NCBI GenBank assembly: GCA_011390385.1
Contig: JAABSN010000045.1
Coordinates: 1 to 20,535 of the forward strand
Source of the DNA: Thioalkalivibrio nitratireducens
GTDB lineage: Bacteria; Pseudomonadota; Gammaproteobacteria; Ectothiorhodospirales; Ectothiorhodospiraceae
Reading direction: 5' to 3'
DNA: 20,535 nucleotides
A model generated the notes under the pieces. That model had not been told where the DNA came from and did not search any database. It was given only the letters and a program-made list of their open reading frames with translations. Positions 6,488 through 13,624 of the stretch are shown here, piece after piece (within the stretch, counting starts at the first letter, position 1; every line of letters starts with the position of its first letter). A program made the translations under genes and the position numbers.

Positions 6488-7093
6488 ATGCGCGGGATCG
6501 AACACATTCCATGGCTGTATGACGCACTGATGAGCACCTGGGACTTCACCGGCTTCTCGCGCTGGCGACGGAAACTGGTGAGCACGGTCGAGAACCGAAT
6601 CCTTGAGGTAGGCTGTGGCACGGGGCGCAACCTGCCCCTGTACCCGGAGGGCAGCGAAGTGGTCGCGCTGGACCCTGACCTCGAAGCCCTTCGCCGGGCG
6701 CGCCGGCGGTCTCCCGGCGCGCTACTGGTCGTCGCCCGGGCCGAAGCCCTGCCCTTCCCCGCGGACCATTTTCAGACGATCGTCAGCGGGCTGGTCTTCT
6801 GCAGCGTGCAAGACCCAGCTGCCGGCCTTGCGGAAATCCGCCGCGTTCTGCGCCCGGACGGGCAACTGCGCATGATCGAGCATGTCCGTCACAGCCACCC
6901 CGCCCTGGCGCGGATACAGGACGGCGTCCAGCCGGCGTGGACCTGGGTGACCGGCGGCTGTCATCCGAACCGTGACACGGAGACCGCGGTGGAACACGCC
7001 GGTTTCACGATCGATCCCGAGGACCGCGTGGCCCGCGGCGTCATGCGTCGCTTCTCGGCGCGCCTGACCCGGCCGAAAGACCCGAGTCGGTGA
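6488..7093 (+). CDS. Class I SAM-dependent methyltransferase (Methyltransf_11 type)
   Basis: A 201-residue methyltransferase. The glycine-rich SAM loop ILEVGCGTGRNL lies near residues 38-49, the acidic post-strand-2 site is ALDPDLEAL, and AEALPFPADHFQTIVSGLVF followed by LRPDGQLRMIEHVR are motifs II-III of the UbiE/COQ5-like group. The late segment (TGGCHPNRDTETAVEHAGF) resembles the small METTL7-like or lipid methyltransferase subgroup, but the substrate cannot be assigned. ATG 6488 was chosen because homology starts there and AGAGG precedes it; the frame upstream to 6299 is not family-like. It converges on the deacetylase gene with 87 bases between the stops. Confidence 0.85.
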   Translation: MRGIEHIPWLYDALMSTWDFTGFSRWRRKLVSTVENRILEVGCGTGRNLPLYPEGSEVVALDPDLEALRRARRRSPGALLVVARAEALPFPADHFQTIVSGLVFCSVQDPAAGLAEIRRVLRPDGQLRMIEHVRHSHPALARIQDGVQPAWTWVTGGCHPNRDTETAVEHAGFTIDPEDRVARGVMRRFSARLTRPKDPSR

Positions 7094-7180
7094 TTCCCAC
7101 CGCCGGTCAACCCTGCTCGGGTTTCACGGCCGCCACCTGCACCACGGCACCGCGCGTGATGACGTGCCCCCACGGGAATC

Positions 7181-8110
7181 TCACGACTCCGTCAGCACCT
7201 TCAGGTGCGTTGCAACACTGCGCCCCAAGGCGGAAAGGTTATACCCACCTTCCAGCGTCGAGACCAATCGACCGTCGCAGTGACGCTTGGCGATGTCATG
7301 CAACTGCAGGGTGAACCACTCGTAGTCTGCTTCCACCAGTCGGAAATTGGCCATGTCGTCTTCGAGATGGCCGTCGAAGCCGGCGGAGACCAGGATCAGT
7401 TCGGGCTGGAAGGCTTCGAGGGCTGGAAAGCACCGCTCCTCCACGACGTTGCGCAGCGCGGCGCCATCGCTGTCCCGGGGCAACGGCAGGTTCAGAATGT
7501 TTTCGCTGCGCGTATCCGCACCAGTGTTCGGATAAAACGGGTGTTGAAAACTCGAGCAGAAAAAGACACGTGCATCGTCACGAAAAATATCCTCGGTCCC
7601 GTTCCCGTGATGCACATCGAAATCGACGATGGCGACCCGTGACAACCCGTGCGCCTCCAGCGCATGGGCCGCGCCAATCGCGACGTTGTTGAACAGGCAA
7701 AAACCCATGCCGTAGTCGCGACCGGCATGATGACCCGGCGGCCGCACCGCGCAGAAAGCCGTGTGCGTGGCGTTTTCGAGCACGAGATCGACTCCCAGGA
7801 CCACGGCGCCGGCGGCCCTTTGCGCCGCTTTCAGGCTGTGCTCGCCGACGTAGGTGTCACCACCATCCAGCGTCGCCCAGCGCCCGGGTTCCGGAACCCC
7901 CGCCTCCAGTGCATCGATGTATTCGGCGTCGTGCACGCGCAACAGCTGCTCGCGCGTAACCAACGGCGCCTCGCGATGACGCAGCCAGGGCTCGATCCCG
8001 GAGGCGATCAGCTGGTCGTCGATCGCCGCGAGTCGCTCCGGGCATTCCGGATGCTCAAAGGGCGCCCGGTGCAGCGCGCAATCAGGATGGGAGATAAAGA
8101 AGGTTTTCAC
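7181..8110 (-). CDS. Histone deacetylase family protein (HDAC-like amidohydrolase)
   Basis: A 309-residue zinc-dependent amidohydrolase of the arginase/deacetylase fold (acetoin utilisation protein / HDAC superfamily). Visible motifs are RPPGHHA (catalytic His pair), GFCLFNN, DFDVHHGNGT (zinc Asp and His), SAGFDGHLEDDM (second zinc Asp) and LEGGYN. These proteins remove acetyl or other acyl groups from lysines, polyamines or small amides. The start is the GTG at 8110: MKTFFISHPDCALH is the usual beginning of the family and AGGGG lies eight bases upstream. The long open frame beyond it (to 10027) is the antisense of the next gene. It is divergent from the acyl-CoA synthetase/acetyltransferase gene, so the pair may make and remove acyl marks; this is inference. 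Confidence 0.92.
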   Translation of the reverse strand: MKTFFISHPDCALHRAPFEHPECPERLAAIDDQLIASGIEPWLRHREAPLVTREQLLRVHDAEYIDALEAGVPEPGRWATLDGGDTYVGEHSLKAAQRAAGAVVLGVDLVLENATHTAFCAVRPPGHHAGRDYGMGFCLFNNVAIGAAHALEAHGLSRVAIVDFDVHHGNGTEDIFRDDARVFFCSSFQHPFYPNTGADTRSENILNLPLPRDSDGAALRNVVEERCFPALEAFQPELILVSAGFDGHLEDDMANFRLVEADYEWFTLQLHDIAKRHCDGRLVSTLEGGYNLSALGRSVATHLKVLTES

Positions 8111-8177
8111 GTCGACAGCCCCTGGAAGCGGGGACCCCGATGCGGACCCACCATCGGGCCTGAACCGGACCGCTTCA

Positions 8178-8206
8178 TTGACTATTAGAGCAGGACCCGA
8201 TACACA
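8178..8206 (+). promoter_or_regulatory. Probable sigma-70 promoter for the acyl-CoA synthetase/GNAT gene
   Basis: TTGACT (8178-8183), a 17-base spacer and TACACA (8201-8206) lie in the 144-base divergent region, about 48 bases upstream of the plus-strand ATG. The -35 box matches five of six consensus bases, and the -10 is moderate. The minus strand of the same region has only weaker candidates for the deacetylase gene. Confidence 0.5.
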
Positions 8207-8254
8207 AGTCTTATTGCACTGCCGCAAAACGCACCACGAACCGGACCACTGCGC

Positions 8255-10942
8255 ATGGGCCCACACTATCTGAACCGCATCCTTTCCGCCCGCAGCATCG
8301 CACTCATCGGCGCGAGCAACCAAACGGGTAGCGTCGGCTCCACGATTCTGAAGAACCTGCTGGCGATGGGCTTCGAGGGGGAGTTGTACCCGGTCAATCC
8401 GAAATACAAGAAAGTCCACGGACGCAAGAGCCATCCCAGCGTGGGAGCGATCGGAAGGAACATCGACCTCGCCATCATCGCCACACCGGCCGACACCATT
8501 CCTGACATCATCCGGGAATGCGGCAAGGCCGATGTTCAGGGCGCCATCGTGATGTCCGCCGGCTTCGGTGAGGGAGGGTCCGAAGGGACCCGCCTGCAGG
8601 ACCGGATGCGGGAGGCGGCCCGGGAAACCGGATTGCGCATCATCGGCCCCAACTGCCTGGGCATCATGCGCCCGTCGCGCAGGATCAACGCCACCTTCAG
8701 CCGTAACAGCGCCGTACCCGGACACCTGGCACTGGTCTCTCAATCCGGCGCGATCTGCTCGGCGATCCTCGACTGGGCCGAGGACCAACGCATCGGATTT
8801 TCGCTGGTCGCGTCCCTCGGCGACGCTGCCGACGTGGACTTCGGGGATGTCCTCGATTTTCTGGCGCTGGACCCGGAGACCCGCAGCATCCTCCTGTATA
8901 TCGAGGGCATCCGGAACGCCCGCAGCTTCATGAGTGGCCTGCGTGCGGCGGCGCGCATGAAACCGGTGATCGTGATCAAGGCCGGGCGACACGCCGAGGG
9001 TTCGCGGGCGGCGATGTCCCATACCGGGGCAATGGTCGGCGCGGACGACGTTTTCGATGCAGCGCTGGAACGCGCGGGCGCGGTGCGTGCGCAGACGGTG
9101 CAGCAGATGTTCTCGGCCGCCAGCATCCTGTCCAGTGGCGTACGGGCGCGGGGAAACCGGCTGGCGATCGTGACCAATGCCGGCGGCCCCGGCGTGATGG
9201 CCACGGACCGGGCTGTGGAACTGGACCTCTCGATCCCTGATCTGCACGCCCAGACGTTGAAGCGGCTGGATGCCGCATTGCCGCCCCACTGGTCGCATGG
9301 CAATCCCGTGGATCTGCTCGGCGACGCGGACCCAAGCCGCTATGAAACCGCCCTGGCAGCCTGCCTGAAGGATCCGGGGGTTGACGGCGTTCTGGCAATG
9401 CTCACGCCACAGGCGATGACCGACTCCGATGCAATCGCCGAGATCGTGATCCGCAGCAGCGCTGGCGGAAGGGACAGCAAGCCTGTGCTGGCATGCTGGA
9501 TGGGCGGCAAGCAGGTCGAAAAGGCCCGGGACCGTTTCATCGCCGAACGGCTTCCGAGCTTCATCACCCCGGAGGCCTCGATCGAGGCTTTCGCGTATCT
9601 TACGGCTCACCAACGCAACCAGCGCCTGTTGCTCCAGGTTCCGGGACCTCTCAGCGACCGCAGTCCGGCCGATGTCGAGGGCGCTCGCATGATCATCGAG
9701 GGCGCCCTCGGCGAGGGTCGCCGTTCGCTGGGAACCATGGAGTCCAAGGCAGTGCTCGCTGCGTTCCGGATTCCGGTGACGCAGACCGTGCAGGCGCACA
9801 ACCCCAGTGAGGCGCTGGTCGCCGCGAGCACGCTGGGCTATCCACTGGCGATGAAGATCGCTTCGCCCGACATCACTCACAAGTCCGACGTCGGCGGCGT
9901 GCGGCTGAACATCACGACCGCCGAGGCGGTACGCAAATGCTTCCAGGCCATGATGCAGGAAGCAGCGGAAGCGCGACCCGAAGCGCGCCTCGAGGGTGTG
10001 ACCCTTGAGCGAATGTATCGAAGTCATTACGGGCGCGAACTGATGGTGGGGGTTCTGCGCGATCCGGTGTTCGGGCCGGTGATCAGCTTCGGTTCGGGCG
10101 GTACTTCAGTAGAAGTGCTGCAGGATCGGGCGGTGGCGCTGCCGCCGCTGAACGAGACCATCATCCGCGGAATGATCGGCCGCACGCGCGTGGCCCGTCT
10201 ACTGCAGCGTTTCCGGCACATGCCTCCGGTCGACGTCGCAGCGCTGGAGCAGGTACTGCTGCGCATCTCGGAAATGGTCTGCGAGTTGCCGGAAGTACTG
10301 GAACTCGACATCAATCCGCTGATCGTCGACGAAAACGGTCTGGCCGCGGTGGACGCACGAATCGTGGTTGATTTCCCGCCCAGCCAGGCCGATCGTTACG
10401 GACACATGGCGATCCATCCCTACCCGGGGCATCTCGTCGAGCAATGGCCGATGCCGGACGGCATCACACTGACGGTGCGGCCGATCCGTCCGGAGGACGC
10501 GCAGATCGAACAGGCATTCGTGCGCAGCCTGTCCGACGAATCACGCTATTTCCGGTTCATGCAGGCGGTGCACGAGCTTACTCAGGAGATGCTGGTCCGG
10601 TTCACCCAGATCGATTACGACCGTGAGATGGCGATGATCGCAGTGGTCGAACCCGACCCCGGGGTCGAGAAGCAGGTGGCCGTAGCCCGCTACACGGCCT
10701 ACCCCGACAAACGCAGTTGCGAATTCGCGATCGTGGTCGCCGACGAATGGCAGGGCCGCGGCATCGGCACCCATCTGATGCAGACACTGATGCGGGTGGC
10801 AAAGTCCCGCGGCATCAGCCTGATGGAGGGCGAGATCATTGCCGGAAACACCCACATGCTGGGGCTGATGCGTCACCTGGGCTTCAAGATCCGGGCGACT
10901 GAGGACGACGAAGGCGTGGTCCAGGCAGCGCGCGAACTCTAA
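8255..10942 (+). CDS. NDP-forming acyl-CoA synthetase fused to GNAT acetyltransferase (PatZ/Pat-like)
   Basis: An 895-residue protein, close to the length of E. coli PatZ. Residues 1-130 are the CoA-binding Rossmann domain (IALIGASNQTGSVG). Residues 150-455 are the succinyl-CoA-synthetase-like ligase domains. Residues 490-710 are the ATP-grasp domain (MKIASPDITHKSDVGGV, then LDINPLIVDENG). Residues 738-890 are a GNAT domain with the acetyl-CoA loop EWQGRGIGTHLM. His256 in MSHTGAMVG corresponds to the phosphohistidine of active ADP-forming acyl-CoA synthetases; as I recall, PatZ lacks it. This protein may therefore both make acyl-CoA from acid and nucleotide triphosphate and acetylate lysines, for instance on acetyl-CoA synthetase. 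The ribosome binding site at ATG 8255 is weak. It is divergent from the HDAC-type deacetylase. Confidence 0.92.
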   Translation: MGPHYLNRILSARSIALIGASNQTGSVGSTILKNLLAMGFEGELYPVNPKYKKVHGRKSHPSVGAIGRNIDLAIIATPADTIPDIIRECGKADVQGAIVMSAGFGEGGSEGTRLQDRMREAARETGLRIIGPNCLGIMRPSRRINATFSRNSAVPGHLALVSQSGAICSAILDWAEDQRIGFSLVASLGDAADVDFGDVLDFLALDPETRSILLYIEGIRNARSFMSGLRAAARMKPVIVIKAGRHAEGSRAAMSHTGAMVGADDVFDAALERAGAVRAQTVQQMFSAASILSSGVRARGNRLAIVTNAGGPGVMATDRAVELDLSIPDLHAQTLKRLDAALPPHWSHGNPVDLLGDADPSRYETALAACLKDPGVDGVLAMLTPQAMTDSDAIAEIVIRSSAGGRDSKPVLACWMGGKQVEKARDRFIAERLPSFITPEASIEAFAYLTAHQRNQRLLLQVPGPLSDRSPADVEGARMIIEGALGEGRRSLGTMESKAVLAAFRIPVTQTVQAHNPSEALVAASTLGYPLAMKIASPDITHKSDVGGVRLNITTAEAVRKCFQAMMQEAAEARPEARLEGVTLERMYRSHYGRELMVGVLRDPVFGPVISFGSGGTSVEVLQDRAVALPPLNETIIRGMIGRTRVARLLQRFRHMPPVDVAALEQVLLRISEMVCELPEVLELDINPLIVDENGLAAVDARIVVDFPPSQADRYGHMAIHPYPGHLVEQWPMPDGITLTVRPIRPEDAQIEQAFVRSLSDESRYFRFMQAVHELTQEMLVRFTQIDYDREMAMIAVVEPDPGVEKQVAVARYTAYPDKRSCEFAIVVADEWQGRGIGTHLMQTLMRVAKSRGISLMEGEIIAGNTHMLGLMRHLGFKIRATEDDEGVVQAAREL

Positions 10943-10949
10943 GGAAGCG

Positions 10950-11012
10950 CTGGTTTAGCCCGCCACGCTGCGCTCGCGGCTAATGGCTTCGCTTCTCGCG
11001 ATGACGCCCTGG
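10950..11012. repeat. Possible dispersed intergenic repeat between the Pat-like and arsJ genes
   Basis: The minus strand reads GTCATCGCGAGAAGCGAAG at about 11004-10986, resembling the GTCATTGCGAGG...GCGAAGC intergenic repeats common in many proteobacteria. A TTAGCC/GGCTAA inverted repeat (10955-10960 and 10978-10983) sits beside it. Only one copy is in the window, so repeat status rests on memory of similar sequences. It fills much of the 105-base gap between two convergent genes and could act as a transcript end. Confidence 0.3.
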
Positions 11013-11047
11013 GTTCTGATTTTCCGACCTGCGGAGCATTCGTCCTC

Positions 11048-12277
11048 TCAGCGGTTTGGCCGCGAAGCTGCCTCCATGGCTGAGGGTCCCCGCGGCAAGA
11101 GCGACGACAGCATCCAGGCCGCAAACACGAATATGCTGGACGCGATCAGACAACCCACCAGCCCCTGAGTCATGAAAATCCAGCCGGAAAGCACGGTGCC
11201 AACCAGCCTGCCGCCGGCGTTCGCCATGTAGTAGAAGCCGACCTTCATCGCAACCTTGTCGGCTTCGGCATAATCGAGGATCAGGAACGAGTGCACCGCC
11301 GAATTGACCGCAAAGACCACGCCGAACACACCCAGCCCGACGATCAGCACCAGCCCCGGATCGAAACCGGTCTCCAGCGCGATCACGATGCCGACCGGGA
11401 TCAACATCAGCACCAACGCCCAGACCCGGGCGGTCAGACCGGTCGGGTCCAGACCCTTGCGCGCAATCAGGGTCGGGACTGCGGCCTGCACGAACCCGTA
11501 GCCGATGATCCAGAGCGCCAGGAAAGCCCCGACCTGCAGGTGGTTCCACCCGAGCGTTGCGGAAAGAAACACCGGCAACGCGACCACGAACCAGACATCG
11601 CGCGCCCCGAAAAGGAAAAAGCGCGCCGCCGAAAGGACGTTGATTGCGGGGCTGTTGGCAAACATCTGCGTGAATTTCGGCTTGCCATCGACGCGGCCCA
11701 GCCCGCGCGGGAGCCCCAGCACGGCGAGGCTGAGGCTCAACACCAGCAACCCTGCAAGCACCACAAGGGCCGCCTGGAAGCCGATCGTGTACAGGAGCGC
11801 CGCGCCGACGAAGAAACCCAACCCCTTCAGCGCGTTCTTCGATCCGGTCAGCCAGGCCACCCACCGGAACAGCCGGCCCTGCACGTCCCCCGCGACCAGC
11901 TTCACGCCGGACTTCGCGCTCATCTTGTTCAGGTCCTTCGCGATCCCCGACAGCGCCTGAGCGAACATCACATACGCGACCGACAGCCAGGCCTCCGGTA
12001 CCGTCAGCATCAGCAGCGCGCCGATCTGCAGCAGCGTGCCCGACACCAGCGTCGTGTTCAGCCCCAGCCGCGCCGCCAGCCAACCGCCCGCCAGATTGGT
12101 CACGATGCCGAAGAATTCGTAAAACAGGAACAGCAGCGCAATCTCCAGCGCGCTGTAACCCAACTGGTGGAAATACAGCACCACCAGCATCCGGATCGCG
12201 CCGTCGGTGACCGTGAACGCCCAGTAGTTCGCGGTAATGCGCGCATAAGCGGCAAGACCGAGCTTCGCAGGGGTCAT
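11048..12277 (-). CDS. arsJ: MFS exporter, ArsJ-like (organoarsenical efflux)
   Basis: A 409-residue, roughly 12-helix major facilitator protein. The conserved segments NYWAFTVTDGAIRMLVVLYFHQLGYS, LFYEFFGIVTNLAGGW, QALSGIAKDLNKMSAKSG and ARFFLFGARDVWFVVALPVF fit ArsJ. ArsJ exports 1-arseno-3-phosphoglycerate, which is made from arsenate by a companion glyceraldehyde-3-phosphate dehydrogenase. No such dehydrogenase and no ArsR/ArsC gene is next to it here, so it either depends on a distant enzyme or carries another substrate. ATG 12277 is preferred to the GTG at 12304. A perfect 7-base inverted repeat lies directly upstream of that ATG. It follows tspO on the same strand after a large inverted repeat. 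Confidence 0.85.
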   Translation of the reverse strand: MTPAKLGLAAYARITANYWAFTVTDGAIRMLVVLYFHQLGYSALEIALLFLFYEFFGIVTNLAGGWLAARLGLNTTLVSGTLLQIGALLMLTVPEAWLSVAYVMFAQALSGIAKDLNKMSAKSGVKLVAGDVQGRLFRWVAWLTGSKNALKGLGFFVGAALLYTIGFQAALVVLAGLLVLSLSLAVLGLPRGLGRVDGKPKFTQMFANSPAINVLSAARFFLFGARDVWFVVALPVFLSATLGWNHLQVGAFLALWIIGYGFVQAAVPTLIARKGLDPTGLTARVWALVLMLIPVGIVIALETGFDPGLVLIVGLGVFGVVFAVNSAVHSFLILDYAEADKVAMKVGFYYMANAGGRLVGTVLSGWIFMTQGLVGCLIASSIFVFAAWMLSSLLPRGPSAMEAASRPNR

Positions 12278-12280
12278 CCT

Positions 12281-12299
12281 CGACACCCCCGCGGTGTCG
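12281..12299. promoter_or_regulatory. Perfect 7-5-7 inverted repeat just before the arsJ start
   Basis: CGACACC (12281-12287), five bases, then GGTGTCG (12293-12299). It ends three bases before the arsJ ATG and covers the place where the ribosome binding site must lie. As RNA it would form a stem sequestering that site; as DNA it could be an operator. If translation instead starts at GTG 12304, it lies inside the coding region. Confidence 0.5.
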
Positions 12300-12304
12300 C
12301 ACAC

Positions 12305-12387
12305 GCCGGAGCGGGTGGGTGGGGTCCGGGCCGTCGGCAGCCATGGACGGCTTGAGCGTACCCGGACTCCACGGCCCCGCTCCGGCT
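12305..12387. repeat. Large nested inverted repeat between tspO and arsJ
   Basis: The outer arms GCCGGAGCGGG (12305-12315) and CCCGCTCCGGC (12377-12387) are exact complements. The middle arms GGGGTCCGGG (12321-12330) and CCCGGACTCC (12361-12370) match at nine of ten positions. The inner arms GCCGTC (12330-12335) and GACGGC (12346-12351) match exactly. Together they can fold into an 83-base interrupted hairpin filling most of the 135-base gap. There is no T-run on either side, so it is not a simple intrinsic terminator. It could be a transcript-stabilising or attenuating structure. Confidence 0.6.
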
Positions 12388-12412
12388 CCCGAACGGGGTC
12401 GAACCGCGCACG

Positions 12413-12904
12413 TCAGTTCAGGACCCAGAAGGCATGGTTCAGAAAGCCCGCGAAACCGACCCAGGCCAGGTAGGGGAACAGCAGTGCCCCCGCGATCCTG
12501 TCGCGACGCCAGAACAGGATCATCGTGGCCAGGATGGTGAACCACAGGACGGCGATTTCGAACAGGGCCCAGCCAATCTGCTGCAAGCCGAAGAACAGAA
12601 TGGACCAGAGCAGATTCAGGGCCAACTGCACCAGGAACAACCCCAGCGCCCAAGGCGCATCCCTGAACCCGTGTACTCGCCAGACACGCCAGGCGGCGTA
12701 GGCCAGTATCACGTAGAGTACTGTCCACACCGGGCCAAACACGGCGTTCGGCGGCGCAAACGTCGGCTGCACCAGTTGCGGATACCAATCGCCAACCGAA
12801 CTGCGCGTCACCATGCCGCCGATCACGGCCACGACCAGCACCAGTGCGAGCCAGCGGATCAACCCGCCGAGATCCTGCCAGGCACTGCGTCCATTCTGGC
12901 TCAT
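12413..12904 (-). CDS. tspO: TspO/MBR family membrane protein
   Basis: A 163-residue protein with five hydrophobic helices and the family marks PTFAPPNAVFGPVWTVLY (loop 1 with the conserved Pro and Trp) and LNLLWSILFFGLQQ. It ends with PYLAWVGFAGFLNHAFWVLN, the PYLxWxxFAxxLN signature of the tryptophan-rich sensory protein / translocator protein family. Members bind porphyrins and cholesterol-like ligands and modulate tetrapyrrole-linked responses. ATG 12904 is supported by GGAGGGG seven bases upstream; the frame beyond it has only a GTG at 12937. Repeat copy C ends 45 bases before the ATG. The arsJ gene lies downstream on the same strand. Confidence 0.92.
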   Translation of the reverse strand: MSQNGRSAWQDLGGLIRWLALVLVVAVIGGMVTRSSVGDWYPQLVQPTFAPPNAVFGPVWTVLYVILAYAAWRVWRVHGFRDAPWALGLFLVQLALNLLWSILFFGLQQIGWALFEIAVLWFTILATMILFWRRDRIAGALLFPYLAWVGFAGFLNHAFWVLN

Positions 12905-12949
12905 TGCCCACCCCTCCCGCCGCACCGGGTTCGCCACATACGCTGTATC

Positions 12950-13075
12950 TTAACGTGAAAGTCCTTGCAGGGTGCCGTGAGGCGCAGCCGAAGCGCACCG
13001 ATACGCGGCCAGGCCTGACCTTCAGGCTCCCTGGCTTCGAGCGGTACAACTCGCTGCGCTTGTTGGCACCCTGCG
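12950..13075 (-). repeat. Dispersed two-hairpin repeat, full copy C
   Basis: On the minus strand: GCAGGGTGCCAACAAGCGC begins the first hairpin (closing GAGTTGTACC), then a variable middle of about 40 bases. The second hairpin (GGTGCGCTTCGGCTGCGCC, then CACGGCACC) and the tail CTTTCACGTTAA (12961-12950) follow. It matches copies B and D over both hairpins but not in the middle. It points at the tspO start codon 45 bases away. Confidence 0.85.
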
Positions 13076-13114
13076 CAGATCCATCTTCCGGAGTGGCGCG
13101 TATTGCCGTGATCG

Positions 13115-13519
13115 TTATTGCATCGGCTCCACTGATAGCACTGTGTAGGCGCCGTTGATCCGGTCGAATGTCGCCAGAATCTCGTCTCCGGCCCCGAGTC
13201 CTTCCAGAAGACTCGGATCAGAGACCTGGAATACCATCGTCATCGGCGGCATGCCGAGATTGGGAATCTCGCCGTGTCGAAGCGAGAGGGTGTTGGCTCG
13301 CGTGTTGATGCGACGCACTTCCGACCTCACCCTGGGTAGTTCTCCCTGAGCCTCCCCGCTGCCCGACCCGTGCATACCCTGGGCATGGGACTGATGCGGC
13401 ATCCCATCATCAGCGCTGGTGCCAGCACCCTGATGATGACCTTGCTGCGCGTGCCCACTGTTCAGGGCAACAACGACGACAACGGCGAAGAGCATGAGGT
13501 ACGGTAAGGTTTTTTTCAT
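13115..13519 (-). CDS. CusF-like periplasmic copper-binding protein with His-rich leader
   Basis: A 134-residue secreted protein. Residues 1-24 are a signal peptide (MKKT, hydrophobic core, cleavage after GHA). Residues 25-55 are rich in His, Gln, Gly and Met, a likely extra metal-binding arm. Residues 64-134 are a CusF-type OB fold. The E. coli CusF copper(I) ligands correspond to His82, Met93 and Met95 (RHGEIPNLGMPPMTM). The position of the cation-pi Trp44 of CusF is Met90 here, which would give an all-His/Met site. CusF passes copper to efflux systems in the periplasm. It is the last gene of the minus-strand copper operon, 105 bases after the multicopper oxidase. Confidence 0.87.
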   Translation of the reverse strand: MKKTLPYLMLFAVVVVVALNSGHAQQGHHQGAGTSADDGMPHQSHAQGMHGSGSGEAQGELPRVRSEVRRINTRANTLSLRHGEIPNLGMPPMTMVFQVSDPSLLEGLGAGDEILATFDRINGAYTVLSVEPMQ

Positions 13520-13624
13520 GAGCAGGTCTCTCTGGTTGTTCTGGTGAAATCGTGGATTGTTGTCTCTGCGCCGATTCCCGCCAACGGGTCAGGTCGAAGC
13601 GCCGGGCAACGGTGGTTACGGCTG

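Noticed and set aside
8111..10027. Extension of the deacetylase frame to a 948-residue minus-strand protein
   Set aside because: This part is antisense to the well-conserved acyl-CoA synthetase/GNAT gene and has no family-like content. The deacetylase begins at GTG 8110 with a ribosome binding site.
10980..13049. 689-codon open frame on the minus strand across arsJ and tspO
   Set aside because: It is a GC-rich shadow frame. Both real genes have clear families in other frames.
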